A stretch of DNA of 64,000 bases from positions 620,616,476 through 620,680,475 of the forward strand of contig NC_081408.1 of the NCBI RefSeq assembly GCF_030272615.1, given 5' to 3'. The stretch is from Cryptomeria japonica. Lineage: Eukaryota; Streptophyta; Pinopsida; Cupressales; Cupressaceae. The notes beneath the pieces are model-generated. The model was not told the DNA's origin. It worked only from the letters and a program-made list of their open reading frames with translations, and ran no database searches. Each line of letters starts with the position of its first letter. The first letter of the stretch is position 1. Below are positions 44,501 to 56,950 of the stretch, piece after piece. The translations under genes were made by a program, and so were the position numbers.

Positions 44501-47500
44501 GACGTATGCAGCCAAGTATTTGGTACCGTAGATGTCTCCTGCTAACCATATAACTTCCATATTTTTATTGGCAACTTGTTGGTATTAAGAGAACAAATTA
44601 TTTTGGGTGCATGGATACTTGACCTAGTTTGGCTAAGTGCCAAGGATTGGGGTATCCATTTTGCTAAAGCTTCTAGGAGCACGATCTTGGTTTCGTCTCT
44701 TTGAAATATTATGAGCCTGTGCAATCAACAAGACTTTATCCTTGGTGATCTTTTTGTGAGCTATTCAGTCTAACCAATATACCAAAGGTTATTTGATATA
44801 TACTCAGTGTTCCACCTGCGTTGGGGAAGGGGAGACGGGGGGGGACCAAGGGCCTAAGTTTGGGGACGGCAGTGGGGTGGTGGTGGTGCTGATATAGTTA
44901 TACATATACATATACATATAGTACTTGAAAAACTAGTTTTGAAAAGATGTATGATAGTATAACAGTATAAGAATTACATTTCAAATGAAACTATAGGAAA
45001 TTTGAAATACTAAATCTAAATACCAAGATTTCTCCAATGCTAATTGTGTTGTTATATGGAGCCTAATCAGACTCGGAAGTTAAATTTTACCTACTTCTAT
45101 CGGTGTTGTTTCCCCCTATATTTTTCGACGGGGGTTTGGGGGCAATGCCCCTTGCGCGCTCCATGTCACGATATAGGGCGGGGTCAAGGGGCAGCGCCCC
45201 GCGAGGCCAAAAATACTTTTATTATTTATAAAGGCGTCGGGAGTTATTTTTCTATTGGCCCACGTCCAATTAGGGTTACCCCTTAAACCCCCAAAAAGTC
45301 ACTTTTTAATTTTAAACATTGCATAGAGTTGGGGGCGACGAGAGACGTCTCCCCGTCCCTTGAGAGACGTCTGCACGTCTCTCGAAGGACGGGGAGACAC
45401 CTAGATGTCTCCCTGTCTCCGGCGACGCTTGGGTATGGTGGCGGGATGGCAGGGGACGTCGCGTCCCCGTCCCCCCGTCCCGAAGACATCCTCGTCTTCG
45501 AGACGCGGCCAAAAAGGGGGGGGGGATGCATCCCCGTGGAACACTGTACATACTTATTTTTACAATGGTTGGGTGTCAAAAAATGGGGCATCGATGCTCA
45601 AGAACCCCATTTAATTTTGTAGACATGCCTACCTAACATGGTGAGAAAACAATATGCAATATGCAACTTAACAAATTCTACGTGTTTTTAATATTGAACA
45701 TTTGTCCAAAAACTCAATGGTCATTTTTAATTTTGGTCAAAGAGTATGCGTGTGTGTGAAAAAGATTTGATACACCAATAGAAGGGATCATTTCTTCCTT
45801 GAGTAGTGGTATGTACAAGATAAGTAGATAATCAAGGCATGTTGATTAAGATGAAAATAGAAAATAAAAAAATCTTTGATAATTTATTGGTGTGTGCTAA
45901 GAAGCCTAGGTGCACCAATATAAAGGATCATGGTTATCGGGAGATGCGTCTTCCACCCCCTAAGACAATCATGATCACATGTAAGCTTTGTCCAATATAA
46001 TGGCAAGATACTTACATGAGGGCGAGGGCTCATTTCCTTCACAAACTTGGAAAAGGTGTTGTCCCCTTCCAAATGAGGTGCAACAATATGATGCTGTCCC
46101 TCGTCCAAATAAGGTACAATGATACGATGTTGTGAGGGATCAAGAAAGGTTTGATGGGAAAGTTTCTAATCTGAGTTCGCATGCTTCAACGATTGGGGGA
46201 ATTGATGCAACTCAAAATAAAATAGAGTCAGATGTAGATATGTCTTCTGGAGATGCACTAGTGGAACATTCTCACAAGAGACCACACATTGACAACTCCA
46301 ACCTTACTGGTAGACTGTTTGATATGCAAAGTCGAGAAGCAGTTGATGCAACAATAGTACACTTCTTTTATGCAAATGGAATATTGTTTACTGATGCCTG
46401 CTCACCTTTCTATGGAGATATGGTCCAAACTATTAGTAATGGCCCAGTTGGGTATAAACCACCTGGGTATGAAAAGCTTCACACTACTCTAATCGATAAA
46501 GAAAAGATTTGATTAGAGGAACAAACTGCACCAATGAAAAGAGTGTGGGCTACAAAAGGATGTAGTATTGTGATGGATGGGTGGATAGATGCTAGAAATT
46601 GTCCACTACTTAATATCATGGTAATATGCATCAGGGGGCCTTATTTTTTGAAGGCAATAGATTGTTTAGGACAAGAAAAAAAGGTATGGTTTCTTCATAA
46701 CCAGCTATGTGACAACATTGAGGAGGTGGGGTCATCACATTAGTCCAAGTTGTTATTGATGTTGTCCTTGTTTGTAAAGCAATAGGTATGTTGGTGTAAA
46801 AGAATATAGGCATATATTTTGGTCACCATGTTGTGTGCTTTTGTCAAATAATGCACTCAAAGATACTGGCAAGTTCTAGTGGATTTCAAATCTAATTGAA
46901 AAGGGCAGAAAAATATAGATGTTCATATGTAACCATCACCACACACAAGCCAATTATTGAAAATTTGCCAAGGTGGAACTTCTCAAATTTGCTTATACAT
47001 GTTTGCATCTTATTGTATTTTTCTTGACCGTATTTGTGAGCTCCAAGGAGCTTTGTGTTCCATAGTAGATAGTGATGCATGGGCAGCTTGGAGACAATCA
47101 ACATCAGAAACTGTAGTTGAGGTGAGAGGTATGGTTCTTGATGACTGTTTTTGGGATAATGCTAAATATGTTGAGGACTTTATTGGGCCCATATGTGAGC
47201 TGAACAAATTTTTAGATTCAGACAAGCCATGTTTGGGAAAAATTTATGAGGAAATAGATTTCATGTGTGAAAGATTCAAGAAAATATAAATGTAAAAGAT
47301 CTTTCTTTATATCCTTTGATGGAAAAAAAGTTACATGGAATATGGATCAAACTTAACACACGCTTTCATGCTGCCTATGTCTTAAATCCTAAATGGTACA
47401 ATATGCAAAAGACCAATAAGAGGGCTCCATATGTGGATAGAGAGGAAATGAAGGGATTTTGGGCTGCAATAAAAAAGATTTTTGTCCAAGGTGAGGATGC

Positions 47501-50500
47501 TTCAATTATGAGAGTCAATGGAATAAGTTTTTATGTGGGCATAGTGATTTTTCTTCCATAGAAGCTTTATATGATATGCAAGCAAAGACCTTGTAGAGTG
47601 GTGGTGGAACCATGGAGGTCAAACCCTTGAATTGTAATCAGTTGCAATAAGATTGCTCTCACAAGTAGACAACTCTTCATCTTGTGAGGGAAATTGGAGT
47701 ACTTATGGTTTTATTCATTCATTAAAGAGGAAATGATTAGGGTAAAAGAAAGTAGACGACTTGGTGTGCATTCATAGTTCACTTCGTCTTCGTGTAGATC
47801 CTGGGTACATGGAGGGTCCTTGAGCAAAATAAGACCAAATTTCACTTGAAGGAGGATTGCTGCCATGGTTGAAGCAAATGGCCTTAATGATTTACTCCTA
47901 GTTCTACTACCATTAGAGGAACCTGACTTTGAGTGTAATGAGTATCTAGAGAGCATCATAGCTGGGGATCTTGATATGGATAATCAAAATGTTGAAGTGT
48001 AGACAATAGGTTTCTGATTTTTGTTTTTTGTTTGCGTATCAGCCTATCAAGATATTAAGATTTCTGAATTTCAATATGTAATGACTATCTAATATCAAAT
48101 ATGTAGTGTGAGTTGTAAACTCTTTTGACTCCTTGACATTGACATTATTACCACTGTTTTTGTTATGAAAGTTCTATATTATGATATTTTGTGGAAATTA
48201 TTAAATTTAATAAATTATATTTACAAAAAGAAATGGTGTCTTCAAGTACTCCTCGTCTCCTGTTTTCATAAATAGTCATACCAGTTCTGATACCAGTATC
48301 CCATACAAGTACTAGTATTGGTCTCTTGGCAACCTTGCAAATGATTAGTCTAAATAGAGGTGTGCATTCGAGGTGAAGATGTGCCTGAGCAAAGGCTTGT
48401 GTGTGAAAGGCACATGGAAAATAAAGTAAAGGCATGTTAAGAATAGATCAAAGGTGCTTTTGCAACAAGGTTTTTCAACTTTAAAAGACCGTGAATGCTA
48501 GGGTTTTGATGCATGTAAAAATGTTTAGGCATGCTAATACAAAGGTCATGTTTAATAGGAGAAGGTACCTCTTTGAAAAGGCTTGTCTATGAAAAGAGTG
48601 TGCAAAATGGAATAAAGGTCATTGAATGGATTGAAGGTACCTATACTTAGAGAGTGTGTTCTAGCTGTGGCTTTACTAGCTGTACTTTGCCAATCGAGTA
48701 ACTTGTTTGCAGCTATAGGTGTTTTTTCATTCCCATTTACTATTCCCCGCAAGTTTTTGTGCATTAGTTGCATATGACTATGAAATCTTGAGTGGAAGCT
48801 ACAAGAGAGTATGAAGGGGTATTATTTGAATAAGGTTTTTATAGGTTATTCTCATCACAGTTAAGAGACAATCCCTTGATGCTGTGCTTCAGGCCCAATC
48901 CATGAAGGACCTGACCATGGAGAGGCCTTACAATGAACCAAGTGAGAAGTCTTTGGACAATGTGCAGCCAAGTGACCTGTAGCAAAACGCAATCAACATT
49001 TGAAGGAAATTCCTTGATAATTAAGCTGCTGCTTGCAAATTTTGTTGCCGATTTTCAAACAAATTTCTTCTAGCAATATCTGATAAATCAAAGTTAACAA
49101 GAATTCTTACTAAGGTAAATGACACCTTGATCGGTTCGAATCTGGGATATAGATTAGGTTCCTGAAAGAGTTTCCAATTGAGGAAAGACATTCATTAGTC
49201 TGAAAGTGAAGAAGAAGATTTGGATGTTTTACCCAAATTGGAGAAATAGGAAAAGATTCTATGAGATGATAAAGTTATAGAAATCAACGATTTCAAACCT
49301 AAGAATGCCTTACCCAAAACCACAGGCCTCCCTTGAGTAGGTTAACCGTATTTGAAGGGGATTTACAAGTAACCAAGAACCAAGAACCAGCCTTTTGAAC
49401 ATGGATGTTCTCTTTATCAACTTGGGAAGGTCTTACTCTCCTTGAACTCTATGGAACGCTTAGAAGTAAGTTTGGAAACCGGACCATCCAGAAGAACTGC
49501 CTGTGTGGAGTTTGTTGCAAAGCCTAGTATTTGACACAGACAGAAGCCGCCACTTTAGATGGGGGTGGGGAGGGCCCAGGAAATTACGGCTTTTAATCTC
49601 TGTAGCTGAAATGCCATCAATTAGAGCTTCAGCTTTCTTCTTTGTTTGCAGTGCTACCTCTAAGGCATGAACCTTGGTTTCCTTAGGGCATGGTGATCGC
49701 TACCTCATTACTAAGTGTAGACTGGCCGATTTGCTGGGAAAAAAACTGGGATGTTTTTGAGCGCTGGAAACTTTTTTTAGTGGCATCATGGAACTCTCCA
49801 GATCAAATATTATTATTTAATATGATAGATTAAAAAAACTAAAAAATAATTAATATATAAATTAATAATTGATTTATAATTAATTTGTTATGTTATATTA
49901 TATGAAATTATATTGATATCTCTTGGCATCTTTTAGATGTATTTAATATATCTATACTAGTATATAACTGGCTTTTCAAATTTTGTGGATCATGTGCTGA
50001 GTTTTTTGAATTAGTTGTGTGCATTTGAAATAACCACTTTTACAAAATGTTTTTCAGCTGGTGGAGAAAGTGTTCGAGTCTTGTGATGAAAATATGGATC
50101 ATGCCATCAAGAGCCTGAGTAACCTTTGCCTCAACCCACCTGATCAGAACATGTCTCCTGCTATTGATGGTCTGTTTCATTCAGATAGCCAGCCAGTCCA
50201 AGGTTGGTGCCAAGCATACTCTAAAATGTCTGGTTTCAATTGATCAATTTGTGTAATGACAACTGACACCTGTTATTATTTTTTTGTAAGGAGATGCTAT
50301 AAGGTAATACATCTCTTTGATAGCAGATTAATGACTTTTGCTTTATATGCATGTCCTAGGGCCTGGATCTGAACGAGCATGTGATGGGAACTCTAGTAGT
50401 TTAGAGTATGGTCAGTTAAATGGTAAATCTGGCTTTCCTGCTGATGGAGTGGAGTGGGCCGAATTTCTGGTTGTAGAAATGAAGAATGCATCTGATTTGG

Positions 50501-51544
50501 ATGATGCAAGAGCTCGTGCATCAAGGACCTTGGAGGCATTTGAGAAGACTGTCATGGCCCGGTCTGGGGCAACTGCTGAGGTTCTTTATAAGGTGAAGTT
50601 GTTTTTGGGCTTTTAGTCATACAAATTAATTTTGATTGCTCTTAAATTGCAAATTAATATATTTATATATTTTTATGAATGCAGGAAGTTACCTCGCTTA
50701 AAGAGCAGGTGAGAGAGTTGCTTCATGAAAATAGCATCCTTAAACGAGCTGTATCCATTCAACATGATCGCCAATTGGAGCAAGAAGAGAAAGCAAAAGA
50801 ATTGCAGCAACTACATCAGCTTGTTGCACAATACCAGGAGCGGGTCAAGACGTTAGAGGTGAGAAAATTGAGAAAACGATGTAGTTAGTCACCATAATTC
50901 TCTTTAGATGCTTGAATTACAAAGTTCAGAGATTACTTGAAGGCCATGAAATGTTGTCAAATTTACATTTGGATAAAAATTAAAATAATAAATCTGTGTA
51001 AAACAATGTAACATTATAATATTAAACTGTAGAATTTGGAAACTGATGAATGCACTTATTTATATCATTTTTTCAACGTACACTATGCAAATATAAAGCT
51101 TGTCAATAACATAAGCATGCATTTGCTTATGCGGGCAATGCCGAATTTTGTTGTCTTTCACCTTTAGGGTGATAACTGTTTGCAGTTCTGGTGTTGGCTA
51201 GCAAATTGTGTAATTTTACTTTATTTTTTTGTGTTATTTTGTCATCGGTACTGAAGCATGGCCTTGAAGAGCCAATGTGGCAAGATGTATAAACTGTGAA
51301 GAAATGGCTGTGAATAAACTGGGTATCTATGCAATATTGTACAGTATTTTTGTACTTTTTGTTTGAGATATTTAATGAGCCTTTGACTGGAGAAGTGTGC
51401 CGATGTTTCTCTTGCCTTCTACATTGCTAACTGATTCGTTCCTCTGTGTCCATGCAGCTGAACAACTATGCACTGACATTACATCTTCGCAAGGCTGAAG
51501 AAGGAAGCTCAATTCCTGGACGTTTTCATCCTGATGTTTTTTAA
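35358..51544 (+). CDS. CUE domain-containing protein (ubiquitin-binding), 5 exons, 268 residues
   Basis: Exons 35358-35525, 50058-50202, 50360-50592, 50685-50858 and 51458-51544 join in frame into 268 residues. All junctions are GT-AG. This matches the single-CUE plant family that includes Arabidopsis AT5G32440 (about 264 residues). The start MSAAVCGKR and the end SIPGRFHPDVF are family hallmarks. The CUE domain spans residues ~42-90 (NLAKLIALFPAMDPQLVEKV ... DHAIKSL), with the F-P motif and the closing leucine. CUE domains form a three-helix bundle that binds ubiquitin. Residues ~183-240 are a coiled coil (EVTSLKEQVRELLHEN...). No membrane segment; probably cytosolic or nuclear. The first intron is 14.5 kb, while the others are 157, 92 and 599 bp. 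Frame and splice sites are intact, so the gene is likely functional. Confidence 0.92.
35526..36555. other. Start of the 14.5 kb intron of gene 2
   Basis: AT-rich sequence without transposon signs up to the hAT copy at 36556, probably original intron. Confidence 0.5.
38702..38711 (-). promoter_or_regulatory. TATA-like box of LTR B
   Basis: The minus strand reads gcctatataagg about 745 bp before the LTR end, downstream of the conserved aaccctaatt block. Confidence 0.55.
40440..41060 (-). repeat. Degenerate array of 'GGCGGACTT' units
   Basis: On the + strand the core ggcggactt (variants gggcagactt, ggtggactt) recurs about a dozen times at ~40-70 bp spacing. It lies in the 5' part of U3 of LTR B. 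Two units share a longer block (ggacttggaagaacttcttctc-like). Confidence 0.85.
43831..44804. other. Sequence between hAT copy 1 and the short hAT element
   Basis: No gene recognised. It should include the 5' end of hAT copy 1, but no matching terminal repeat was found. Confidence 0.35.
44805..45546. mobile_element. Short non-autonomous hAT element (MITE-like), GC-rich
   Basis: 742 bp with perfect 11 bp terminal inverted repeats (CAGTGTTCCAC / GTGGAACACTG). The flanking octamers are tatatact and tacatact (7 of 8 match), as expected for hAT. The inside is GC-rich (for example gcagcgccccgcgaggcc) with g-runs near both ends. It has no transposase. Confidence 0.8.
45547..45889. other. Spacer before hAT copy 2
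   Basis: AT-rich sequence. It probably includes the 5' non-coding end of hAT copy 2, but the terminus is not resolved. Confidence 0.35.
45890..48337 (+). pseudogene. hAT transposase copy 2 (plus)
   Basis: This is the same family as copy 1, in opposite orientation. It has a BED-like remnant (ITCKLCPI, ~45970), then a 126-residue open stretch (46132-46512), the DUF659 block (GCSIVMDGWIDARNCPLLN, 46560) and WAAWRQSTSETVVEVRGMV (47083). Next come a junction-free GPYVDREEMKGFWAAIKKI-like part (~47430) and a C-terminal SSSCEGNWSTYGFIHSLKRK (~47650), with the acidic tail to 48003. Several stops and frameshifts make it inactive. The shared CCTTG end at 48337 probably marks its 3' terminus. Its uninterrupted 47400 region shows what LTR E broke in copy 1. 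Confidence 0.75.
48338..50057. other. End of the 14.5 kb intron of gene 2
   Basis: No gene seen. Two similar ~70 bp blocks (aaaggcttgt...gaaaatggaataaaggt-like) at ~48370 and ~48560 form a degenerate repeat. The last ~250 bp are AT-rich intron ending tttttcag. Confidence 0.45.
50058..50202 (+). CDS. Gene 2, exon 2
   Basis: Acceptor ttcag ends at 50057; starts LVEKVFESCDENMDHAIKSL and completes the CUE domain. Ends in phase 1; donor gttggt at 50203. Confidence 0.9.
50360..50592 (+). CDS. Gene 2, exon 3
   Basis: Acceptor ctag ends at 50359. Encodes the conserved EWAEFLVVEMKNASDLDDAR segment. Phase 0 at the 3' end; donor gtgaag. Confidence 0.9.
50685..50858 (+). CDS. Gene 2, exon 4
   Basis: Acceptor gcag ends at 50684; 58 codons forming most of the coiled coil; donor gtgaga at 50859. 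Confidence 0.9.
51458..51544 (+). CDS. Gene 2, exon 5
   Basis: Acceptor tgcag ends at 51457; 28 codons (LNNYALTLHLRKAEEG...) and TAA at 51542-51544. Confidence 0.92.
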   Translation: MNNYALTLHLRKAEEGSSIPGRFHPDVF

Positions 51545-51950
51545 TTTATTGCTTGGGGCTCTTTCCTGGCTGTTGAAACCTCGTATTGAAGACATCATCA
51601 TCTGATACAAGAACTGCTTTTTTATTCTTCCACTGTCACTTAAGATGCTGACATGATTTTCAATCCAATCTTATTGGAACCAACATGTTTGGATTAAGAT
51701 TTTCGCCTGAATCAGAGGCACCAAAAAAGCATCAAAGATGAAAGTCATACAAGTTATTTGTTTGGTATTTATATTCCTTCATCACTTTTTGTACCTGCAG
51801 ATTGTTCTGTATATAGCCTGGCAAAGCAGCAGGCTGTTATCATGGTTCAGCAACTACTCTTGCACAAGATGTCCAGTTATTTTTAACCCATGCTTATATC
51901 TCCTAGGTTAGGGTATTAATGCGAGTCACTGAATTTTAGATTCAGAAACT
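51545..51950 (+). other. Probable 3' UTR of gene 2
   Basis: Sequence after the stop codon with moderate complexity and no transposon signs. The end of the transcript is uncertain. Confidence 0.35.
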
Positions 51951-52388
51951 AATATATTAAAATTATTCAGTAAAGTGATGGCTCAATCAAATAATGGTAA
52001 TAGTGCTGTAATAATCACTTTGGAGTGATTTATGCTTTTCTCGTGGGTTTTCCACATTGTTATTTGATTGAAATTTTCACTTGAAAGCAAACAAAGTTGC
52101 AATATATTCATCATAATTATCACATTGTAAGGGAAAAACGAGTTTGATATTTAATTGTCAAAAGGAATGTTTTGCAAAGTGATTGATGTTGATTAGATGT
52201 GTTCATGACTCAAATTTGTTCTTAGGAGTTGTTCCCATGTCTATTTTTAAAACTTGTATTAATAAATTCTATTATTAAAGAAAAAATACAATTTTAAAAA
52301 GAATGATGGCTAGCAGTCATCTCACGTTTCTGGTCTGTCAGGAATCTCTTTGGGGTGGAAGAAAACAATAAATAACACGTACAATGGA
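51951..52388. other. Spacer between gene 2 and Copia element
   Basis: AT-rich, with no recognised feature. Target-duplication copy TATCA lies at 52389-52393. Confidence 0.45.
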
Positions 52389-52393
52389 TATCA

Positions 52394-53944
52394 TGTTGGA
52401 TATTTTGTCATTGATGCCAAAGGATTTTGATCAAGGTTTTATTGCAATTATTAGTTTGAGCTGTTTGGTTGAGCTATTTGGGTGTCGGTTGAGCTATTTA
52501 GGTGTTGGCTCGAGCTGGCTGCTTGTCCATATTATATGATTGACACATCACTATTTGAATATTCATTATGGTGCTTATTTGAGTCGAAGTATTAACAAAT
52601 ATTTGAACTTCCGAGTTTTTATCTACTAGGGAGGATTGTATTTCATTGGGAAATATTTATTGAAAGTCCTAGCTCGGTGGCATGGATATTCATGTGTAAC
52701 CGTTTGAATATTCCCATTTTCCCATTTGTTGTTTGTGTCAGTTTGACTGGTAACGTTGGCATTGCATAGGCAAAAGGAGTATAGCCGGTTTGACCGCTTT
52801 ATTTATTTGTCCATTCTATTTTGGTGCGATAATGTCAGAAGCTTTTTTTGTGTGAAAGTGGGATGTTTCGATTGTCAACTATATGTCTTTCTTGCACACT
52901 TCGTTTCGTGGAGTCTACCTTTGGGAACTACATGAGTGGTGCGTTATGACTTTTGACGATTTTTAGAGCTCTTGTTTTTTGGATTCAAACGAGAGTTTTT
53001 GATGAATTGAATATTTGTATCAGACGCTTTTCAAGGAGAAAATGATAGCACTCCCAATATTGTATTTAATGCTGGTGGTTTAATCGGAGTTCTCTTGCTT
53101 TGAAAAAAACCATTATCGTGCTTGTGTGGATGTTCTCGTTTTCGAGATGGAATGCTTTGACTTCTCAAGTTTGTGTAAGAAAGTTTCTTTTAAAATTCAG
53201 GATATTGGGTGGGTTGTATATAAGTCTAGACTTTGGAGGTCGTGTACAAAGAATGACTTGACCATGTAGAAGTAAAAATCTGTATTCTTCATTGGATTGG
53301 TCGATTGGCTTTCAATTCCTATATATTTATGATTATTACTTAACTGCCGATTTAGTAAAAGCAGGGTGGACTCCCCAAAGTTTGAAATAGATGATGGGTG
53401 AGTAAAGAGATTAGGATATATGCGAGAGACAGTAGGCAATCCTTGAGTGATTATTATTCTTCGAAAGAATTGTTTTTGGTAATTAGCTTCTGTGTTTTGA
53501 ATGGGGACAGGTTGAAGGCTATGTGTTACGTATAGTTCATGGTATATGGTGGTTTTGAACGAGAACAAAAAGTGGAAGTATTGTTTCAGTTCATGGTCAT
53601 ATATGTATGTGGAGCTTATATAGCTTATATTTGAGAGATACTTAATGGAGTTGATTATGTGAATATGACAAGATTTTTGAATGTAAAATGTGAAGATCTT
53701 TCTAAAAAGTTAAGTAATTTTTGAGTATGTAAAAGAGTGGAGTAGGTGCTTAAGCTTATTGAAGTTGGTGCTCATTTTTGTGATTTGGGTTGGTGCCCAT
53801 TTGTTAATGAAAGCTGTTGTGTCATGGTTTTTTACTCGAAAAAGGTTTTCAACGTGAAATCTAGTGTCTTATTTGGTTTTGTGCATTTAAAATTTTAAAA
53901 CACTGATTCACCCCACCAGTATTTTATTTTATGTGTACTTTTCA
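52394..53944 (+). mobile_element. 5' LTR of Copia element 52394-58561
   Basis: From TGTTGGATATTTTG to GTACTTTTCA. It is followed by attggtattaaagaagg, a mutated tRNA-Met primer-binding site. Confidence 0.88.
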
Positions 53945-53961
53945 ATTGGTATTAAAGAAGG
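53945..53961 (+). promoter_or_regulatory. Degraded primer-binding site
   Basis: attggtattaaagaagg abuts the 5' LTR; compare the canonical ttggtatcagagc. Two or three substitutions. Confidence 0.7.
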
Positions 53962-54011
53962 CTACCTTCGGAAATAAAGCTTAAACGTTTGGAGGTTGAT
54001 ATTGATAACAC

Positions 54012-55835
54012 ACATGAGTGGTCTTGAAAGTCTTGCTGCAAATAGAGCACTCTTATTTGATGGTTCCAACTATGCATTATGGAGTGTGCGAATGCGAGCT
54101 TATCCGATGTCTCTTGGTTTTGATGTTTGGAAGTGTGGTGATTGGTTACATAATTCTTTCAAATCCTCCAATGGATGTTGAGGGGAAGAAGGCTTTTAAT
54201 AACAATGCAAAAGTCATGAATGCAATCTTATCTCGTTTGTCTGAGACAATTTGTAAAAGATATACATTGTGATACAACTAATGACATTTGAGAGACACTT
54301 CAAAAAACATATGGAGTTAACAAAGTTAAGAAAAAAAAATCTTCATGCGCATAGAAGAATTTTTGGAAGTCTCAAGATGCAAGAAGAGGAAAATGTTGTT
54401 GCTTATTTTTTTTGAGTAGATGAAGTTGTTAACTTTATTCAAGGGTTTACGAGAAAAGGTTGAGGAGTTTGTTGTAGTCTAGATAATTTTTAGGTCTCTT
54501 CCTTTGCGATTTGATGCAAAGGTTTCAACAATTGAAGAGATGACAAAACTTGATAAGTTGACTGTTGATAAGCTTGATGGTATTCTAACATTGTATGAGA
54601 TGAGGACAAACTTTGATTCTTCATCCAAAAGGGAGGCAACCTTCAAAGATTCAAATAAAGGAAAAGACAAGGGGTGTGTATCTAGTGAAAGTTCTGATGA
54701 AGAATTTGATTATGATGAAGCACATTTTATGATAAAGTTGAAGAAATAGTTTGGTAAATATATAGGCAAGTTGCCTTTCATAAGTTAAACAAGAAGAAGG
54801 AAGTATAAGGGAAAAGAAAAGAAGTCTCAGAAATACAAAAAAAGTTTATATTCAAAAGAAGAAAGTTTTACTTCCGATGTTAGTGATGAAGAATCTTCAC
54901 ATATAGAAATATTGTTCATGGCCATAGAAGAAATACACGCTGAAAATCAAGAAGATGAAGGTTATTTTGATGAAGGGGAAGGAGAAGTGAATTTTGAAGA
55001 AGAGCTAATAAGTGTTCTTAGTGAAATCAAGAGGCTTAGAAAGAAAAATTAGAACTTGAAGTTGTTGTTACAAGAAGAGAATGAGACAAGGACCAAGCTA
55101 TCTCAATCTCTTGAAGAAGTAAACAAATTGATGGTTTTAAGGTTCAGGTTGAAGAAACAAATAAAATAGAATAAGAAATTAGAAATCAGCTCAAGCTCAA
55201 GGAAAAAAATTGTGAGACACTTGAAGCTGAAATAGTTTCACTTAGAAAGTTAGATAAATCTTTAACACATCTAAATCATTAGAAGATAAATTAAAAAAGT
55301 TCCATGCCTTTGGATGAATTCATTGGCTCACAAAAAACACCTACTGATAAACGTGGAGTTGGTCTTGGAGAAGATCAAAGTTCTAAGTCTACAAAAGAAA
55401 AATAGTAGAAGATCAACATGGACAACACAAAGAATTCACCATAAAAAATATGAAAGAATGCTTTCAAGAGGCCTCCTATCTCAAAGCACACACATATGAC
55501 GAGGTTTAACATTTTTTTTTATGGTTATTGTTTCTCTTGCAATTATTTTGGACACAAGGTGATCAATTGTAAAATGTTTGCAAGAGTCAACTTCAGATTT
55601 ATGTGTAAGAACTCTTTTGCTCCTTCAAGGAAGTACAATGTTATATGTTATAAATGTAATAGCTTTGGTCACATTGCAAAAGTTTGTAAAAGTGGTATGA
55701 CAGATTCCTCTAATGAGAACAAGAAGATTGAGAAAGAGGACAAAGCAAATGAGGTTGCCAAGGTTTGGAGGAGGAAGGAGAGAAATTTTAGTGGAATCCC
55801 TAATTGTGCAAATAACCTTTCATGCACAAAATGAA
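54012..55835 (+). pseudogene. Copia gag relic with two zinc knuckles
   Basis: Gag starts MSGLESLAANRALLFDGSNY (54012) and carries the LTR-Copia gag pattern (ALWSVRMRAY, then the SLPLRFDAKVSTIEEM block at ~54500). Two CCHC zinc knuckles follow: CFSCNYFGHKVINC (~55530) and CYKCNSFGHIAKVC (~55650). Both keep the C-x2-C-x4-H-x4-C spacing and lie in open stretches. Stops at several points and frame changes mark it as inactive. Confidence 0.75.
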
Positions 55836-56760
<925 letters not shown>

Positions 56761-56935
56761 GAATTGTTGTTTAAACTCACGGGGAGTTTTCATTATCACA
56801 TTCTATTAGCTCCGTTTCGGTTATACAGGTTGGTTTCAGTCATTGATGTCAAAGGGGGAGTAGTAAGTCAGAGGGAGCAATATTATTTCACAGATTCTTT
56901 GTTTCAATTTGGTTGTAAATGAAGTTGCCATCAAT

Positions 56936-56950
56936 GACAAAGGGAGAGAT
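56936..56950 (+). promoter_or_regulatory. Polypurine tract
   Basis: tgacaaagggagagat directly before the 3' LTR start TGTTGGAT; the purine run primes plus-strand synthesis in LTR elements. Confidence 0.75.

Noticed and set aside
44805-45546. CpG island or rDNA-like insert
   Set aside because: The GC-rich block first looked like a promoter island or rDNA, but the perfect terminal inverted repeats and 8 bp duplication explain it as a hAT MITE.
45283-45622. Open frames in both strands of the GC-rich element
   Set aside because: GC-rich sequence has few stops by chance. The frames run across the element's end and have no family resemblance.
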